Below, piece after piece: positions 1 through 5,768 of a stretch of 35,241 nucleotides of DNA; positions within the stretch are counted from its first letter, which is position 1, and every line of letters starts with the position of its first letter. The translations under genes and the position numbers were made by a program. The stretch is from a virus, in IMG/VR virus record IMGVR_UViG_3300023257_000067, positions 1-35,241 of that record; one strand, 5' to 3'. The notes beneath the pieces were generated by a model. That model was not told where the DNA came from, searched no databases, and was given only the letters and a program-made list of their open reading frames with translations.

Positions 1-88
1 TAGCTGCAATTTTTTTACGCTTATCTATTTCTAATTTACGCTTATCTATTTCATATTGTAAATCTTTTGTACTTGTAAAATCAAACAT
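1..88 (-). CDS. Small protein, 3' part cut by window edge
   Basis: Starts at 88 behind an AAAGGA ribosome site; the readable part begins MFDFTSTKDLQYEIDKRKLE and contains two copies of the charged unit EIDKRK, so it is probably helical. The first residues MFDF match the start of the protein at 33469-33768. The rest lies outside the window, so no function can be given. Confidence 0.6.
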   Translation of the reverse strand, partial: MFDFTSTKDLQYEIDKRKLEIDKRKKIAA

Positions 89-109
89 TTTATATCCTTT
101 CCTTTAATT

Positions 110-328
110 TTAACCAAATTCATTAACCCAGCCTTGCCTCATTCTTTCTTTTTTCTGAGGATGCATATTTAACTTAATATCATCAGATCTTCCTTTATAA
201 TAATTATATGAATAACATTTATTATATAATAAACAATCTTGATTAGGACACCATACATTATCAGAAAAGTCAAAATTCATTTCAGTTTTACAACATTCAC
301 AAATTAAATCATCTATACATTCAGACAT
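110..328 (-). CDS. Small zinc-ribbon protein
   Basis: A 72-residue protein. I chose the start at 328 rather than the upstream in-frame ATG at 346 because GGGGG lies just before it. Two cysteine clusters, CECC near residue 12 and CPNQDC near residue 28, form a likely zinc ribbon; a Lys/Arg-rich tail follows. It is transcribed from the promoter at 357-385. Function unknown. Confidence 0.7.
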   Translation of the reverse strand: MSECIDDLICECCKTEMNFDFSDNVWCPNQDCLLYNKCYSYNYYKGRSDDIKLNMHPQKKERMRQGWVNEFG

Positions 329-356
329 TTTGTACCCCCATTTCATTGTTTAATAT

Positions 357-385
357 ATAGTATCATAAAAAATAAGTTGTGTCAA
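357..385 (-). promoter_or_regulatory. Early sigma70 promoter, extended -10
   Basis: TTGACA (385-380), 17-nt spacer, TACTAT (362-357) preceded by TGA. It drives the zinc-ribbon gene that starts at 328. It overlaps the 3' end of the upstream gene, and the TGA of its extended -10 is that gene's stop codon. Confidence 0.85.
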
Positions 386-674
386 CATAAATATTTTCTG
401 TAATATATCTTTTACCCATAACCCACCATTCTTTATCACCGGCAATCCACTCTACCGCAGGACCGTCTATACGATGTCGTGCACCTTCTTTATACCATAA
501 CATAGTACCATTAGCTCTTTCTACCGCAGGTCCATCTGTACGATGTAACATACCATGTTGATACCAGAATTTAGAACCATCAGCATATATTATGGCTGGT
601 CCATCTATACAATGTAATAAGCCATGTTCATTATATTTTAATACATCATCTTTATAATACAATTCTTTATTCAT
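363..674 (-). CDS. HRxDGPAV-repeat protein (copy 1)
   Basis: A 103-residue protein with three tandem units of about 24 residues: LHCIDGPA, LHRTDGPAV and RHRIDGPAV, each followed by an aromatic strand such as FWYQHG or LWYKEG. Such units resemble the MORN-like repeats of YwqK-type proteins; the biochemical role is not known. Two more copies are at 3299-3595 and 32299-32556. Its last codons (VDTTYFL and the stop) are made by the promoter of the next gene. The start lies 13 nt after the 3' end of the tRNA-Gln gene, so the two probably share a transcript. Confidence 0.75.
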   Translation of the reverse strand: MNKELYYKDDVLKYNEHGLLHCIDGPAIIYADGSKFWYQHGMLHRTDGPAVERANGTMLWYKEGARHRIDGPAVEWIAGDKEWWVMGKRYITENIYVDTTYFL

Positions 675-686
675 TATTCTTCTTTT

Positions 687-761
687 TGGCAGCGGCAGAG
701 GGAATCGGACCCATCTTCATGTGATTCAAAGTCACATTGCTTACCATTAGCATATACCGCT
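687..761 (-). tRNA. tRNA-Gln (TTG)
   Basis: Acceptor AGCGGTA/TGCCGCT (7 bp), D stem TGCT/AGCA, anticodon stem TGTGA/TCACA with loop CTTTGAA, discriminator G and encoded CCA. The T arm is weak (three G-C pairs, loop TCCGATT), so the gene may be decaying. It lies wholly inside a 42-codon open frame (see findings). Confidence 0.75.
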
Positions 762-819
762 ATATGTTTATACTCACCTTTAATACAAATTTTTTCCATC
801 TATTTTTCTTTATTAATGA

Positions 820-921
820 TTAACACCCATTGTCCTCTAATGGTACACCATTTAATCTCCAAAAGACATTTTCTTATATCTTTTTCTTTTCTGCCTTTGG
901 AGCATATTTCAATTTACTCAT
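820..921 (-). pseudogene. Decayed small gene
   Basis: A start at 921 gives MSKLKYAPKAEKKKI and stops at 874-876. Beyond the stop another frame is open and protein-like (KDIRKCLLEIKW, ending INKEK at about 792). This looks like one short gene broken by a frameshift in an A-rich tract, or two overlapping tiny ORFs. No family recognised. Confidence 0.3.
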
Positions 922-943
922 AATTACTACCACCATTTATTTG

Positions 944-1019
944 TGGTGGAGATGAGGAGACTCGAACTCCTATGAATTTGCTTGCAACACAAATGCTTGC
1001 CCAATTAAGCTACATCCCC
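944..1019 (-). tRNA. tRNA-Ala (TGC)
   Basis: Acceptor GGGGATG/CATCTCC, D arm GCTTAATTGGGCAAGC, anticodon loop GTTGCAA, T arm with TTCGAGT, discriminator A and encoded CCA. Its first 10 nt overlap the 3' end of the upstream CDS (stop codon TAG at 1010-1012). Confidence 0.92.
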
Positions 1020-1231
1020 TTATAAACAACTATTCCATTACAAGTGAGCGCGAATTTTTTAGCATCTTCTTCTTTCAAAAATGCCCAAGGATATAAATCA
1101 GAACTAATAAATTTACCAATACAATTATGTTTACACCATTCCCGGGCAATATCTCTTTTTGTAGTTGTAAAATTCCCCACTTTTAAAAAATCAATTCTAA
1201 TAACTCCCCAATAATTTGGATAATTTTTCAT
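1010..1231 (-). CDS. Conserved small protein (73 aa)
   Basis: Starts at 1231 (MKNYPNYWGVIR) behind AAAGGATATGAT; the longer frame to 1318 covers the preceding gene and is rejected. Rich in Trp, Lys and Asp, with one central Cys pair region (WCKHNC). The stop codon TAG is positions 8-10 of the tRNA-Ala gene, so translation would end inside the tRNA. No family assigned. Confidence 0.65.
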   Translation of the reverse strand: MKNYPNYWGVIRIDFLKVGNFTTTKRDIAREWCKHNCIGKFISSDLYPWAFLKEEDAKKFALTCNGIVVYKGM

Positions 1232-1242
1232 ATCATATCCTT

Positions 1243-1407
1243 TTAAAACAATGATTTCCAAAATCCACCAAAATAAAGAATAGTACTTAAAATAATTATG
1301 GATAAAATAGCATGCCATGCATTTGTTATTTCTTGTTTACCATGACGTGATATATTTATACCTATACTAATTGACCATAAAGATATTAAAATTATTTGAG
1401 GCCACAT
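1243..1407 (-). CDS. Small phage membrane protein (54 aa)
   Basis: Strong site AAAGGAG before the ATG at 1407. The protein begins MWPQIILISLWSISIGINIS, a membrane helix, then a short polar loop (RHGKQEITNAWHAI) and a second helix ending FGGFWKSLF. This MWPQIIL-type two-helix protein is common as an unnamed ORF in tailed phages. Inner-membrane location is likely; role unknown. Confidence 0.7.
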   Translation of the reverse strand: MWPQIILISLWSISIGINISRHGKQEITNAWHAILSIIILSTILYFGGFWKSLF

Positions 1408-1432
1408 ATATTCTCCTTTCTCTAAATTATTA

Positions 1433-1508
1433 TGGAGAGCATGAAGGGACTCGAACCCTTATGATACGGTTTTGCAGACCGCAACCTAACCAATTCGGTA
1501 ACATGCTC
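1433..1508 (-). tRNA. tRNA-Cys (GCA)
   Basis: Acceptor GAGCATG/CATGCTC, anticodon loop CTGCAAA on stem GCGGT/ACCGT, T arm AAGGG TTCGAGT CCCTT, discriminator T as expected for Cys, encoded CCA. Confidence 0.93.
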
Positions 1509-1510
1509 AA

Positions 1511-1584
1511 TGGTAGCCCTTGTTGGAATTGAACCAGCTTTTTCTCTTTGTAAGAGAGATATTATACCAATCTATTAAAGGGCT
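1511..1584 (-). tRNA. tRNA-Val (TAC)
   Basis: Acceptor AGCCCTT/AAGGGCT, anticodon stem TCTCT/AGAGA with loop CTTACAA, T loop TTCAATT, discriminator A, encoded CCA. Two nt separate it from tRNA-Cys. Confidence 0.9.
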
Positions 1585-1585
1585 A

Positions 1586-1661
1586 TGGTGTGGCTGAGGG
1601 ATCTCAAATCCCTTTGCACGGAGGCCACAACTCCGCTGCGTATCAGTATGCATCCAGCCAC
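1586..1661 (-). tRNA. tRNA-His (GTG)
   Basis: Acceptor GTGGCTG/CAGCCAC with a G at -1, anticodon stem CGGAG/CTCCG and loop TTGTGGC, T arm AGGGA TTTGAGA TCCCT, encoded CCA. The discriminator is A, where bacterial tRNA-His usually has C. Confidence 0.9.
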
Positions 1662-1669
1662 CACAAGTA

Positions 1670-1846
1670 TTATTTAACTTTTTTAATTTTCAATTTATTA
1701 AGTATTGATTTAAGTTTATCTACAGCATCATCTAATGACCTGTTACTTTTATTTATAATAATAGGAATACTACCACATATAGGACAACGTATACCTGTTA
1801 TACCATCAAATTCATAATTACAATATGTACATCTTAATCTATTCAT
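1670..1846 (-). CDS. Rubredoxin-like zinc-ribbon protein (58 aa)
   Basis: Starts at 1846 behind AGAGGTGTAAT. Two knuckles, CTYC (residues 6-9) and CPIC (residues 21-24), in the first 25 residues, then a basic helix rich in Lys. The tail after the ribbon suggests nucleic-acid or protein binding, but this is inference. Lies between an unknown gene and the His-Val-Cys tRNA trio. Confidence 0.75.
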   Translation of the reverse strand: MNRLRCTYCNYEFDGITGIRCPICGSIPIIINKSNRSLDDAVDKLKSILNKLKIKKVK

Positions 1847-1869
1847 ATTACACCTCTCATATTTAATTG

Positions 1870-2154
1870 TTATTTTGTTATTCTTAAATAATTTTTAAGC
1901 ATAATATCTCTATCTATTGTTGTTGGTATAGGTAAATCAATATCACCTGTATGCGTTATATCAAATTTACCATCCCAAAAACGCTTATCCGTAATATGTT
2001 CTTTAAGCCATGGTCTTACTGCTTCTGATACTCTTGGTATCATATGAGTCATTAATCCCTTTTGGCCTGTAATATATTCCAAATCTTCATATATATCATT
2101 CATTTTTGTATGAAGCATATCAGTTGTTAAATTTCTAAGTCGTTGTATATTCAT
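1870..2154 (-). CDS. Unknown protein behind a structured leader (94 aa)
   Basis: Starts at 2154 (MNIQRLRNLTTDMLHTKMND) with AAAGGA 4 nt upstream. Mixed helix, then a strand-rich C-terminus (WDGKFDITHTGDIDLPIP). I do not recognise the family. It is the first gene after the promoter at 2345-2373, and the RNA between promoter and start codon is closed by a 26-bp stem, so the leader may control it. Confidence 0.65.
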   Translation of the reverse strand: MNIQRLRNLTTDMLHTKMNDIYEDLEYITGQKGLMTHMIPRVSEAVRPWLKEHITDKRFWDGKFDITHTGDIDLPIPTTIDRDIMLKNYLRITK

Positions 2155-2166
2155 AATATCCTTTCT

Positions 2167-2331
2167 TGTAATAAATATAATAATGGGTCAGAGAATAATG
2201 TCTGAGCAATCCATGTAGAGTTGCAACTCCGTTATTGGCTACCACCAAGTATAAATCATATTCCCGGTTATATCTTTATACATATCGTTCCCCGCTCTTC
2301 TTTGGTCTGACCCACTATTATATTTATTACA
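2167..2331 (-). ncRNA. Structured leader RNA with 26-bp terminal stem
   Basis: Arms at 2331-2306 and 2192-2167 pair over 26 bp (one G-U pair in RNA, all others Watson-Crick). The 113-nt interior contains further helices: ACCAA/TTGGT stacked on GTATAAA/TTTATAC, a GAGTTGCAACTC hairpin and GAGC/GCTC. The promoter at 2345-2373 would start RNA near 2338, just outside the stem, and the ribosome site of the next gene follows the 3' arm by 2-3 nt. It fits no riboswitch or ribozyme that I recognise. A short element with terminal inverted repeats is the alternative. Confidence 0.6.
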
Positions 2332-2344
2332 TATTGTTAAAAAT

Positions 2345-2373
2345 ATAGTATCATAGATTTTTTATTATGTCAA
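2345..2373 (-). promoter_or_regulatory. Early sigma70 promoter, extended -10
   Basis: TTGACA (2373-2368), 17 nt, TGA-TACTAT (-10 at 2350-2345). Reads into the structured leader RNA and the gene at 1870-2154. Confidence 0.85.
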
Positions 2374-2385
2374 GAAATTCTTTTT

Positions 2386-2413
2386 GTCAAGTATATGATG
2401 GTAAATACTTGAC
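2386..2413. repeat. 9-bp perfect inverted repeat
   Basis: GTCAAGTAT (2386-2394) and ATACTTGAC (2405-2413) separated by 10 nt, lying between tRNA-Ile and the promoter at 2345-2373. There is no T tract on the minus side, so an operator or RNA-processing stem is more likely than a terminator for the tRNAs. Confidence 0.5.
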
Positions 2414-2420
2414 TAATTTT

Positions 2421-2495
2421 TGGTACTCCTAGGAAGAATCGGACTTCTCGTCTATCAATTATAGGTTGATGGCTCTACCATTGAGCTATAGGAGT
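2421..2495 (-). tRNA. tRNA-Ile (TAT), C33
   Basis: Acceptor ACTCCTA/TAGGAGT, D arm with GCTCAATGGTAGAGC, anticodon stem ATCAA/TTGAT and loop CCTATAA, encoded CCA. Position 33 is C, not the near-universal U. TAT would read the AUA codon, which is frequent in AT-rich genes. Confidence 0.82.
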
Positions 2496-2496
2496 A

Positions 2497-2574
2497 TGGT
2501 GGGGTCAGACGGAATTGAACCGCCGCTGTCAAAGAATTTCACTCTTTCGCTCTACCTGACTGAGCTACAACCCC
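2497..2574 (-). tRNA. tRNA-Phe (GAA)
   Basis: Acceptor GGGGTTG/TGACCCC with wobble pairs at its inner end, anticodon stem AAAGA/TCTTT with loop GTGAAAT, T arm GGCGG TTCAATT CCGTC, encoded CCA. Confidence 0.9.
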
Positions 2575-2579
2575 TTGTA

Positions 2580-2932
2580 TGGTGGAAGTGCGGGGTATCG
2601 AACCCCGGTCTGTAAATATTCCATATTAATAATTTTTACATACATATTCTGAATATTGTTTTTCATCTATTTAAATATTATCAGACTTAATATCTAAAGG
2701 ATTATTCTGTTAAAGTTTCATTAACATCAGAACAGACTACCAATATTAACTATCCTGTTAGTCGTCGCCTTTATTAGATTCACAGGAAAAAATCTAACAA
2801 GACGTTAGCTATGCCGCTAAAGCGTAATTATAATCGTCAGCAATTACTTTAGTTTTCTTGTTTTACGAGTATCAAGAATTTCTCGGTATGTTATTAATAT
2901 TTCCCTATCCACATCGAATCCATTTCACCCCC
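2580..2932 (-). ncRNA. ssrA: tmRNA (transfer-messenger RNA)
   Basis: A 353-nt tmRNA. The 5' end GGGGGTGAAATGGATTCGA and the 3' end with T arm CGGGG TTCGATA CCCCG and acceptor strand CACTTCC-A-CCA form the tRNA-like domain. The tag reading frame at 2841-2809 (GCT GAC GAT TAT AAT TAC GCT TTA GCG GCA TAG) encodes ADDYNYALAA, ending in the ALAA degron of bacterial tags. Upstream of the resume codon is CTAAAGTAATT. It would rescue stalled ribosomes and mark their products for proteolysis. It sits directly behind tRNA-Ile/Phe in transcription order, downstream of a broken gene and the promoter at 3293-3321. Some phages are known to carry tmRNA genes; no introns or permutation are seen. Confidence 0.95.
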
Positions 2933-3265
2933 ATATTTATTATTTATATTATTAGAATATTTTTCAACAGGTTTACGACAAGTATGTAATAAAAAATATC
3001 GTTTTAACCATTTACCACTATACCATTCTGCTTTTTGTTTTTTATAACCATTTTACATTTCATGTGGATCACATATCTCAGCCTGTTTAAAAACATCTTT
3101 ACAAAATTTAATACATAATTTATCTAATATATCAGATATAAGCTCTTTTAAAGCCTATTTTGGATTTTCTTGAAATCCATCTTGTTTTAATCCCGGTTTT
3201 GATTTAGCAAAAACATATTGTGGTATACTAAATGGTTGAATATCCATTTCCATTTTTAAAATCAT
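2894..3265 (-). pseudogene. Gene with two in-frame stops
   Basis: A good start (AAAGGATATAATATG, ATG at 3265) opens 36 codons, then TAG at 3155-3157. The same frame continues 33 codons to TAA at 3053-3055, and then 52 more codons into the tmRNA. Codon use and composition look protein-like throughout (for example KELISDILDKLCIKFCKDVF and EWYSGKWLKRYFLLHTC). Both stops are one C-to-T change from a Gln codon. I call a pseudogene; readthrough is the alternative. No family recognised. Confidence 0.5.
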
Positions 3266-3292
3266 ATTATATCCTTTCTTATTATTTATAAC

Positions 3293-3321
3293 AAAGTATC
3301 ATAGATTTATTGTTATGTCAA
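3293..3321 (-). promoter_or_regulatory. Early sigma70 promoter, extended -10
   Basis: TTGACA (3321-3316), 17 nt, TGA-TACTTT (-10 at 3298-3293). Reads into the interrupted gene, the tmRNA and the Phe/Ile tRNAs. Its TGA is the stop codon of the upstream repeat protein. Confidence 0.83.
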
Positions 3322-3595
3322 GATATTCTTTTTTTGTTAAAAGTTCACCATCAATCCACCATTCTACAGCACCATTATTATATTCTACAGCTGGACCATT
3401 TGTACGATGTTGTTTTCCCATCCACCACCATTCTTTATGTTTACTATTATCAGACTCTATTGCTGGACCATCTATACGATGTCTTAAACCATTATACCAC
3501 CATTCTTCAAAACCATCATAAGGTGCATAAAACTGTTTTACTGCTGGACCATCTATACGATGTAACTGACCTTTATCATTTCTATATTCTATCAT
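3299..3595 (-). CDS. HRxDGPAV-repeat protein (copy 2)
   Basis: A 98-residue protein with three repeats: LHRIDGPAV, RHRIDGPAI and QHRTNGPAV, each followed by a Trp-rich strand (EEWWYNG, KEWWWMG, VEWWIDG). Same MORN-like family as copies at 363-674 and 32299-32556. It starts after an AAAGGA site at the end of a leader with an 8-bp hairpin, a leader type shared with copy 3. Its last residues (LDITINL) and stop are encoded by the downstream promoter. Confidence 0.75.
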   Translation of the reverse strand: MIEYRNDKGQLHRIDGPAVKQFYAPYDGFEEWWYNGLRHRIDGPAIESDNSKHKEWWWMGKQHRTNGPAVEYNNGAVEWWIDGELLTKKEYLDITINL

Positions 3596-3624
3596 ATTAT
3601 ATCCTTTGTGTAGAATAAATTTAC

Positions 3625-3661
3625 CCTCTCAGATTTACTGAGAGGTCATTTAAGACGCTTT
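3625..3661 (-). promoter_or_regulatory. Conserved motif plus hairpin (leader module 1)
   Basis: On the minus strand AAAGCGTCTTAAA (3661-3649) is followed by stem CCTCTCAG/CTGAGAGG (3645-3625) with a 5-nt loop. The same motif and a longer version of the hairpin occur at 32582-32624, again just before an HRxDGPAV gene. It may be an attenuator, a processing site or an operator. Confidence 0.55.
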
Positions 3662-3681
3662 CATAGTCAATATATATCATA

Positions 3682-4639
3682 TTATCCTTTTATTACAGCT
3701 AAAGGTTTAAGTTCAACCACTATATCAACAAGATCTTCTTGATTTTTCATAACAACTGAAATATCTTTATATGCACTTGGAGCTTCATCTAAATCTTTTT
3801 TATTTCTAATAGAATGAATAACACCTATATCATCTAACATACGTTGTTCATCTTCAAGATTTAACATTTTTCGAGCTTGTTTACGACCCATCATACGACC
3901 AGCTCCATGAGAACATGACATAAAACTTTCTTTATTACCTTTACCACTAACAATATAACTTGATGTGCCTTGTGAGCCTGGTATAATACCTTGTTCACCC
4001 AAACGAGCACTTGTAGCTCCTTTACGGTGAATCATTACATTAGTATTAAAATGATTTTCCATAACAGCATAATTATGTGCTATATTTATAAAGTTGTCAA
4101 ATTTTATATCATCTATAATATTAACAAATGCTTCTTTAACTCTATTCATCATAAATTTTCTATTAGCTAATGCAAAATCAACACAACAACGCATTTCAGT
4201 TAAATAATTTTGACCTTCTTCTGAATTAATTGGAAGAAAAGCTAATTGATGCTCTTTAGGTACAGAAGAACACCATACACTATTTAATTTAATAGCTAAT
4301 TTATTGTAATGATCAGCAACCTTATATCCTATGTTACGACTACCAGAGTGTATCATAATCCATACTCTACCATCATCACCTTTTTGTATTTCAATAAAAT
4401 GATTACCTCCACCTAATGTTCCAATTTGTTTTAAAGATGAATTATATTCATTTTCAATAACTGACCAACCCGAAAGTTTTTCATTATCAACATCATTTAA
4501 CCATTCATCTTGTTCTTTATTTTGATGATTAAATCCTACAGGAACAGATATTCTCATACCACCCATAATTTTTAAAATATCTTCATGATTTATATAAGTC
4601 AATGATGTTCTTAAAGCACACATGCCGCATCCAATATCA
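3682..4639 (-). CDS. rtcB: RtcB RNA ligase, 3' exon
   Basis: C-terminal 318 residues of R-type RNA ligase RtcB, which joins 2',3'-cyclic-phosphate or 3'-phosphate ends to 5'-OH ends with GTP and Mn2+. The exon opens with DIGCGM, containing the metal-binding Cys, then GTLGGGNHF, HSGSRNIG, RKGATSARLGEQGIIPGSQG and SCSHGAGR with the guanylylated His, and ends AVIKG as in the family. Joined to the 5' exon at 4882-5093 it gives 389 residues, close to the 408 of E. coli RtcB. In a phage with many tRNAs it probably repairs tRNAs cut by host defence nucleases; that role is inference. Confidence 0.93.
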
Positions 4640-4881
4640 CATTAATTCATATATTTCTATATGGAATGGACTATACCATCACTTGAATCATTGATGTAAT
4701 AGCATCTATTCAAGGCTCGCCGTATTATTATTTTTAAATAATCTGTATCCTTACCTATTAATATGATACAAGTCTCTGAACCATTTGAACATGTTTCCAT
4801 GAACTCTGGCTGCTGATTGTCTTATCATTTCTGACTTAGAGTTCCAGCAATTGAGCGAGTTTTACAGGGGCCGATTAATTA
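4640..4881 (-). other. Group I intron in rtcB
   Basis: This 242-nt segment interrupts rtcB between the GTT and GAT codons of AVG-V/D-IGCG. P1 pairs exon GGGGT with intron GCCCC, leaving a U-G pair at the 5' site, and the intron ends in G (4640). Core signatures in order: AATTGCTGGAACTC, AATCAGCAGCC, GGTTCAGAGACTTG (P7 region) and GGTATAGTCC near the end. Removing 4881-4640 restores the frame exactly. There is no ORF inside, so it must depend on another endonuclease for mobility, or be immobile. Likely subgroup IA by its motifs. Confidence 0.88.
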
Positions 4882-5093
4882 ACCCCTACTGCATTTGGCA
4901 CAACAACATCTTTAGTTGCCATAACACCGCCTATAGGCATACCGTATCCTTGATGCGAATCTGGCATTATAGCGATATGTTTAAATGCAAAAGGAAGATT
5001 GGCAAGATTTTTTGCTTGGTCTAAAGCACCATCTTCAATGTCATCCAACCATAATTTTATTGGTATTTTTTCTGTTGATATTACTTTATTCAT
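4882..5093 (-). CDS. rtcB: RtcB RNA ligase, 5' exon
   Basis: The first 70 codons and two bases of the next of rtcB, starting at 5093 behind AAAGGAGAATATT. It contains KHIAIMPDSHQGYGMPIG, the family's first metal-binding motif, and GGV..TKDVVVPNAVGV. Unspliced, the frame reads one Asn and stops at TAA inside the intron (4875-4877), giving a 72-residue dead product. See the 3' exon for function. Confidence 0.92.
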
Positions 5094-5105
5094 AATATTC
5101 TCCTT

Positions 5106-5312
5106 TTATTTCTCTGTTGCCGGTCCACATATTTTAGAATTTAAATCTTCTATTAATGAAAGAACACCTGCTGGTTGTCTGTACCAAAATTCATAATCAA
5201 AATCTTTATATCCGTATTTTTTAGAAATTTTAACAATACGTTTAGTTTTTTCTTTCCAAAAATTTATATTATAATCTACTGGATTTTTATATCTATCTAT
5301 AGTCTTATTCAT
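5106..5312 (-). CDS. Unknown small protein (68 aa)
   Basis: Starts at 5312 (MNKTIDRYKNPVDYNINFWK) behind AAAGGAAAAA. Basic N-terminal half, aromatic centre (YDFEFWY-like: DYEFWYRQPAGV), then a short acidic tail. First gene after the promoter at 5344-5372 and 12 nt before rtcB, so probably co-transcribed with it. Family not recognised. Confidence 0.65.
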   Translation of the reverse strand: MNKTIDRYKNPVDYNINFWKEKTKRIVKISKKYGYKDFDYEFWYRQPAGVLSLIEDLNSKICGPATEK

Positions 5313-5343
5313 TTTTTCCTTTCTTAATATGACCTGTTCTTAT

Positions 5344-5372
5344 AAAGTACTATATATTTTATATCATGTCAA
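5344..5372 (-). promoter_or_regulatory. Early sigma70 promoter
   Basis: TTGACA (5372-5367), 17 nt, TACTTT (5349-5344); here the triplet before the -10 is TAG, not TGA. Drives the gene at 5106-5312 and rtcB. Confidence 0.8.
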
Positions 5373-5378
5373 GATATA

Positions 5379-5756
5379 TTATACAACAACATAATAAGGC
5401 ATACCGCCCGGCAAATGTGGCCACATATAACGTGAAAAGGGGCATTTAACTTTATCACATGCTGTACCGAGTGAAAAAAGTTGATCCATTACAGAATGAA
5501 GCCCTGTCCATTGATTACCATTCATATCATCACAAGCTTTTAAAAAAGACATTCCACCACCACTATCAGATTGAAATTCTTTAGGTAATTGTGAAAGCAT
5601 AGAAGAAATATCTTTTTTATGTGACTCTAATCTCTGTCTATGAAAACTAAAATGACATGTAATACCATCAGCTATAACAGAATCAGAAGTATCTTCATCA
5701 TTTTTAAACAAACAATCCATAAATATCGTATCTACATTTTTTGCTGTAAGCTTCAT
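5379..5756 (-). CDS. Conserved phage/bacterial protein with GGGMSFLKAC motif
   Basis: A 125-residue protein starting LTAKNVDTIFMDCLF and containing HRQRLESHKKDI, GGGMSFLKACDD, NGNQWTGLH, a Cys-containing segment KVKCPFSRYMW and the C-terminus LPGGMPYYVVV. This arrangement is familiar from an unnamed family widespread in phages and prophages. Cys and His residues might bind metal, but no function is known to me. It has its own AAGAAAGGA site and is 13 nt from the phosphoesterase gene. Confidence 0.75.
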   Translation of the reverse strand: MKLTAKNVDTIFMDCLFKNDEDTSDSVIADGITCHFSFHRQRLESHKKDISSMLSQLPKEFQSDSGGGMSFLKACDDMNGNQWTGLHSVMDQLFSLGTACDKVKCPFSRYMWPHLPGGMPYYVVV

Positions 5757-5768
5757 ATTAGTCCTTTC

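Noticed and set aside
1590-1817. Plus-strand ORF of 75 codons
   Set aside because: It is antisense to the tRNA-His gene and the zinc-ribbon gene at 1670-1846, with no ribosome site.
2894-3265. Stop-codon reassignment (both TAG and TAA read as Gln)
   Set aside because: No tRNA with CTA or TTA anticodon is present in the window and the large genes end normally at TAA, TAG and TGA.
3310-3618. Two long plus-strand ORFs opposite the repeat protein
   Set aside because: They are mirror frames of the HRxDGPAV repeats; their Ser/His/Tyr-rich repetitive sequence comes from the repeats on the other strand.
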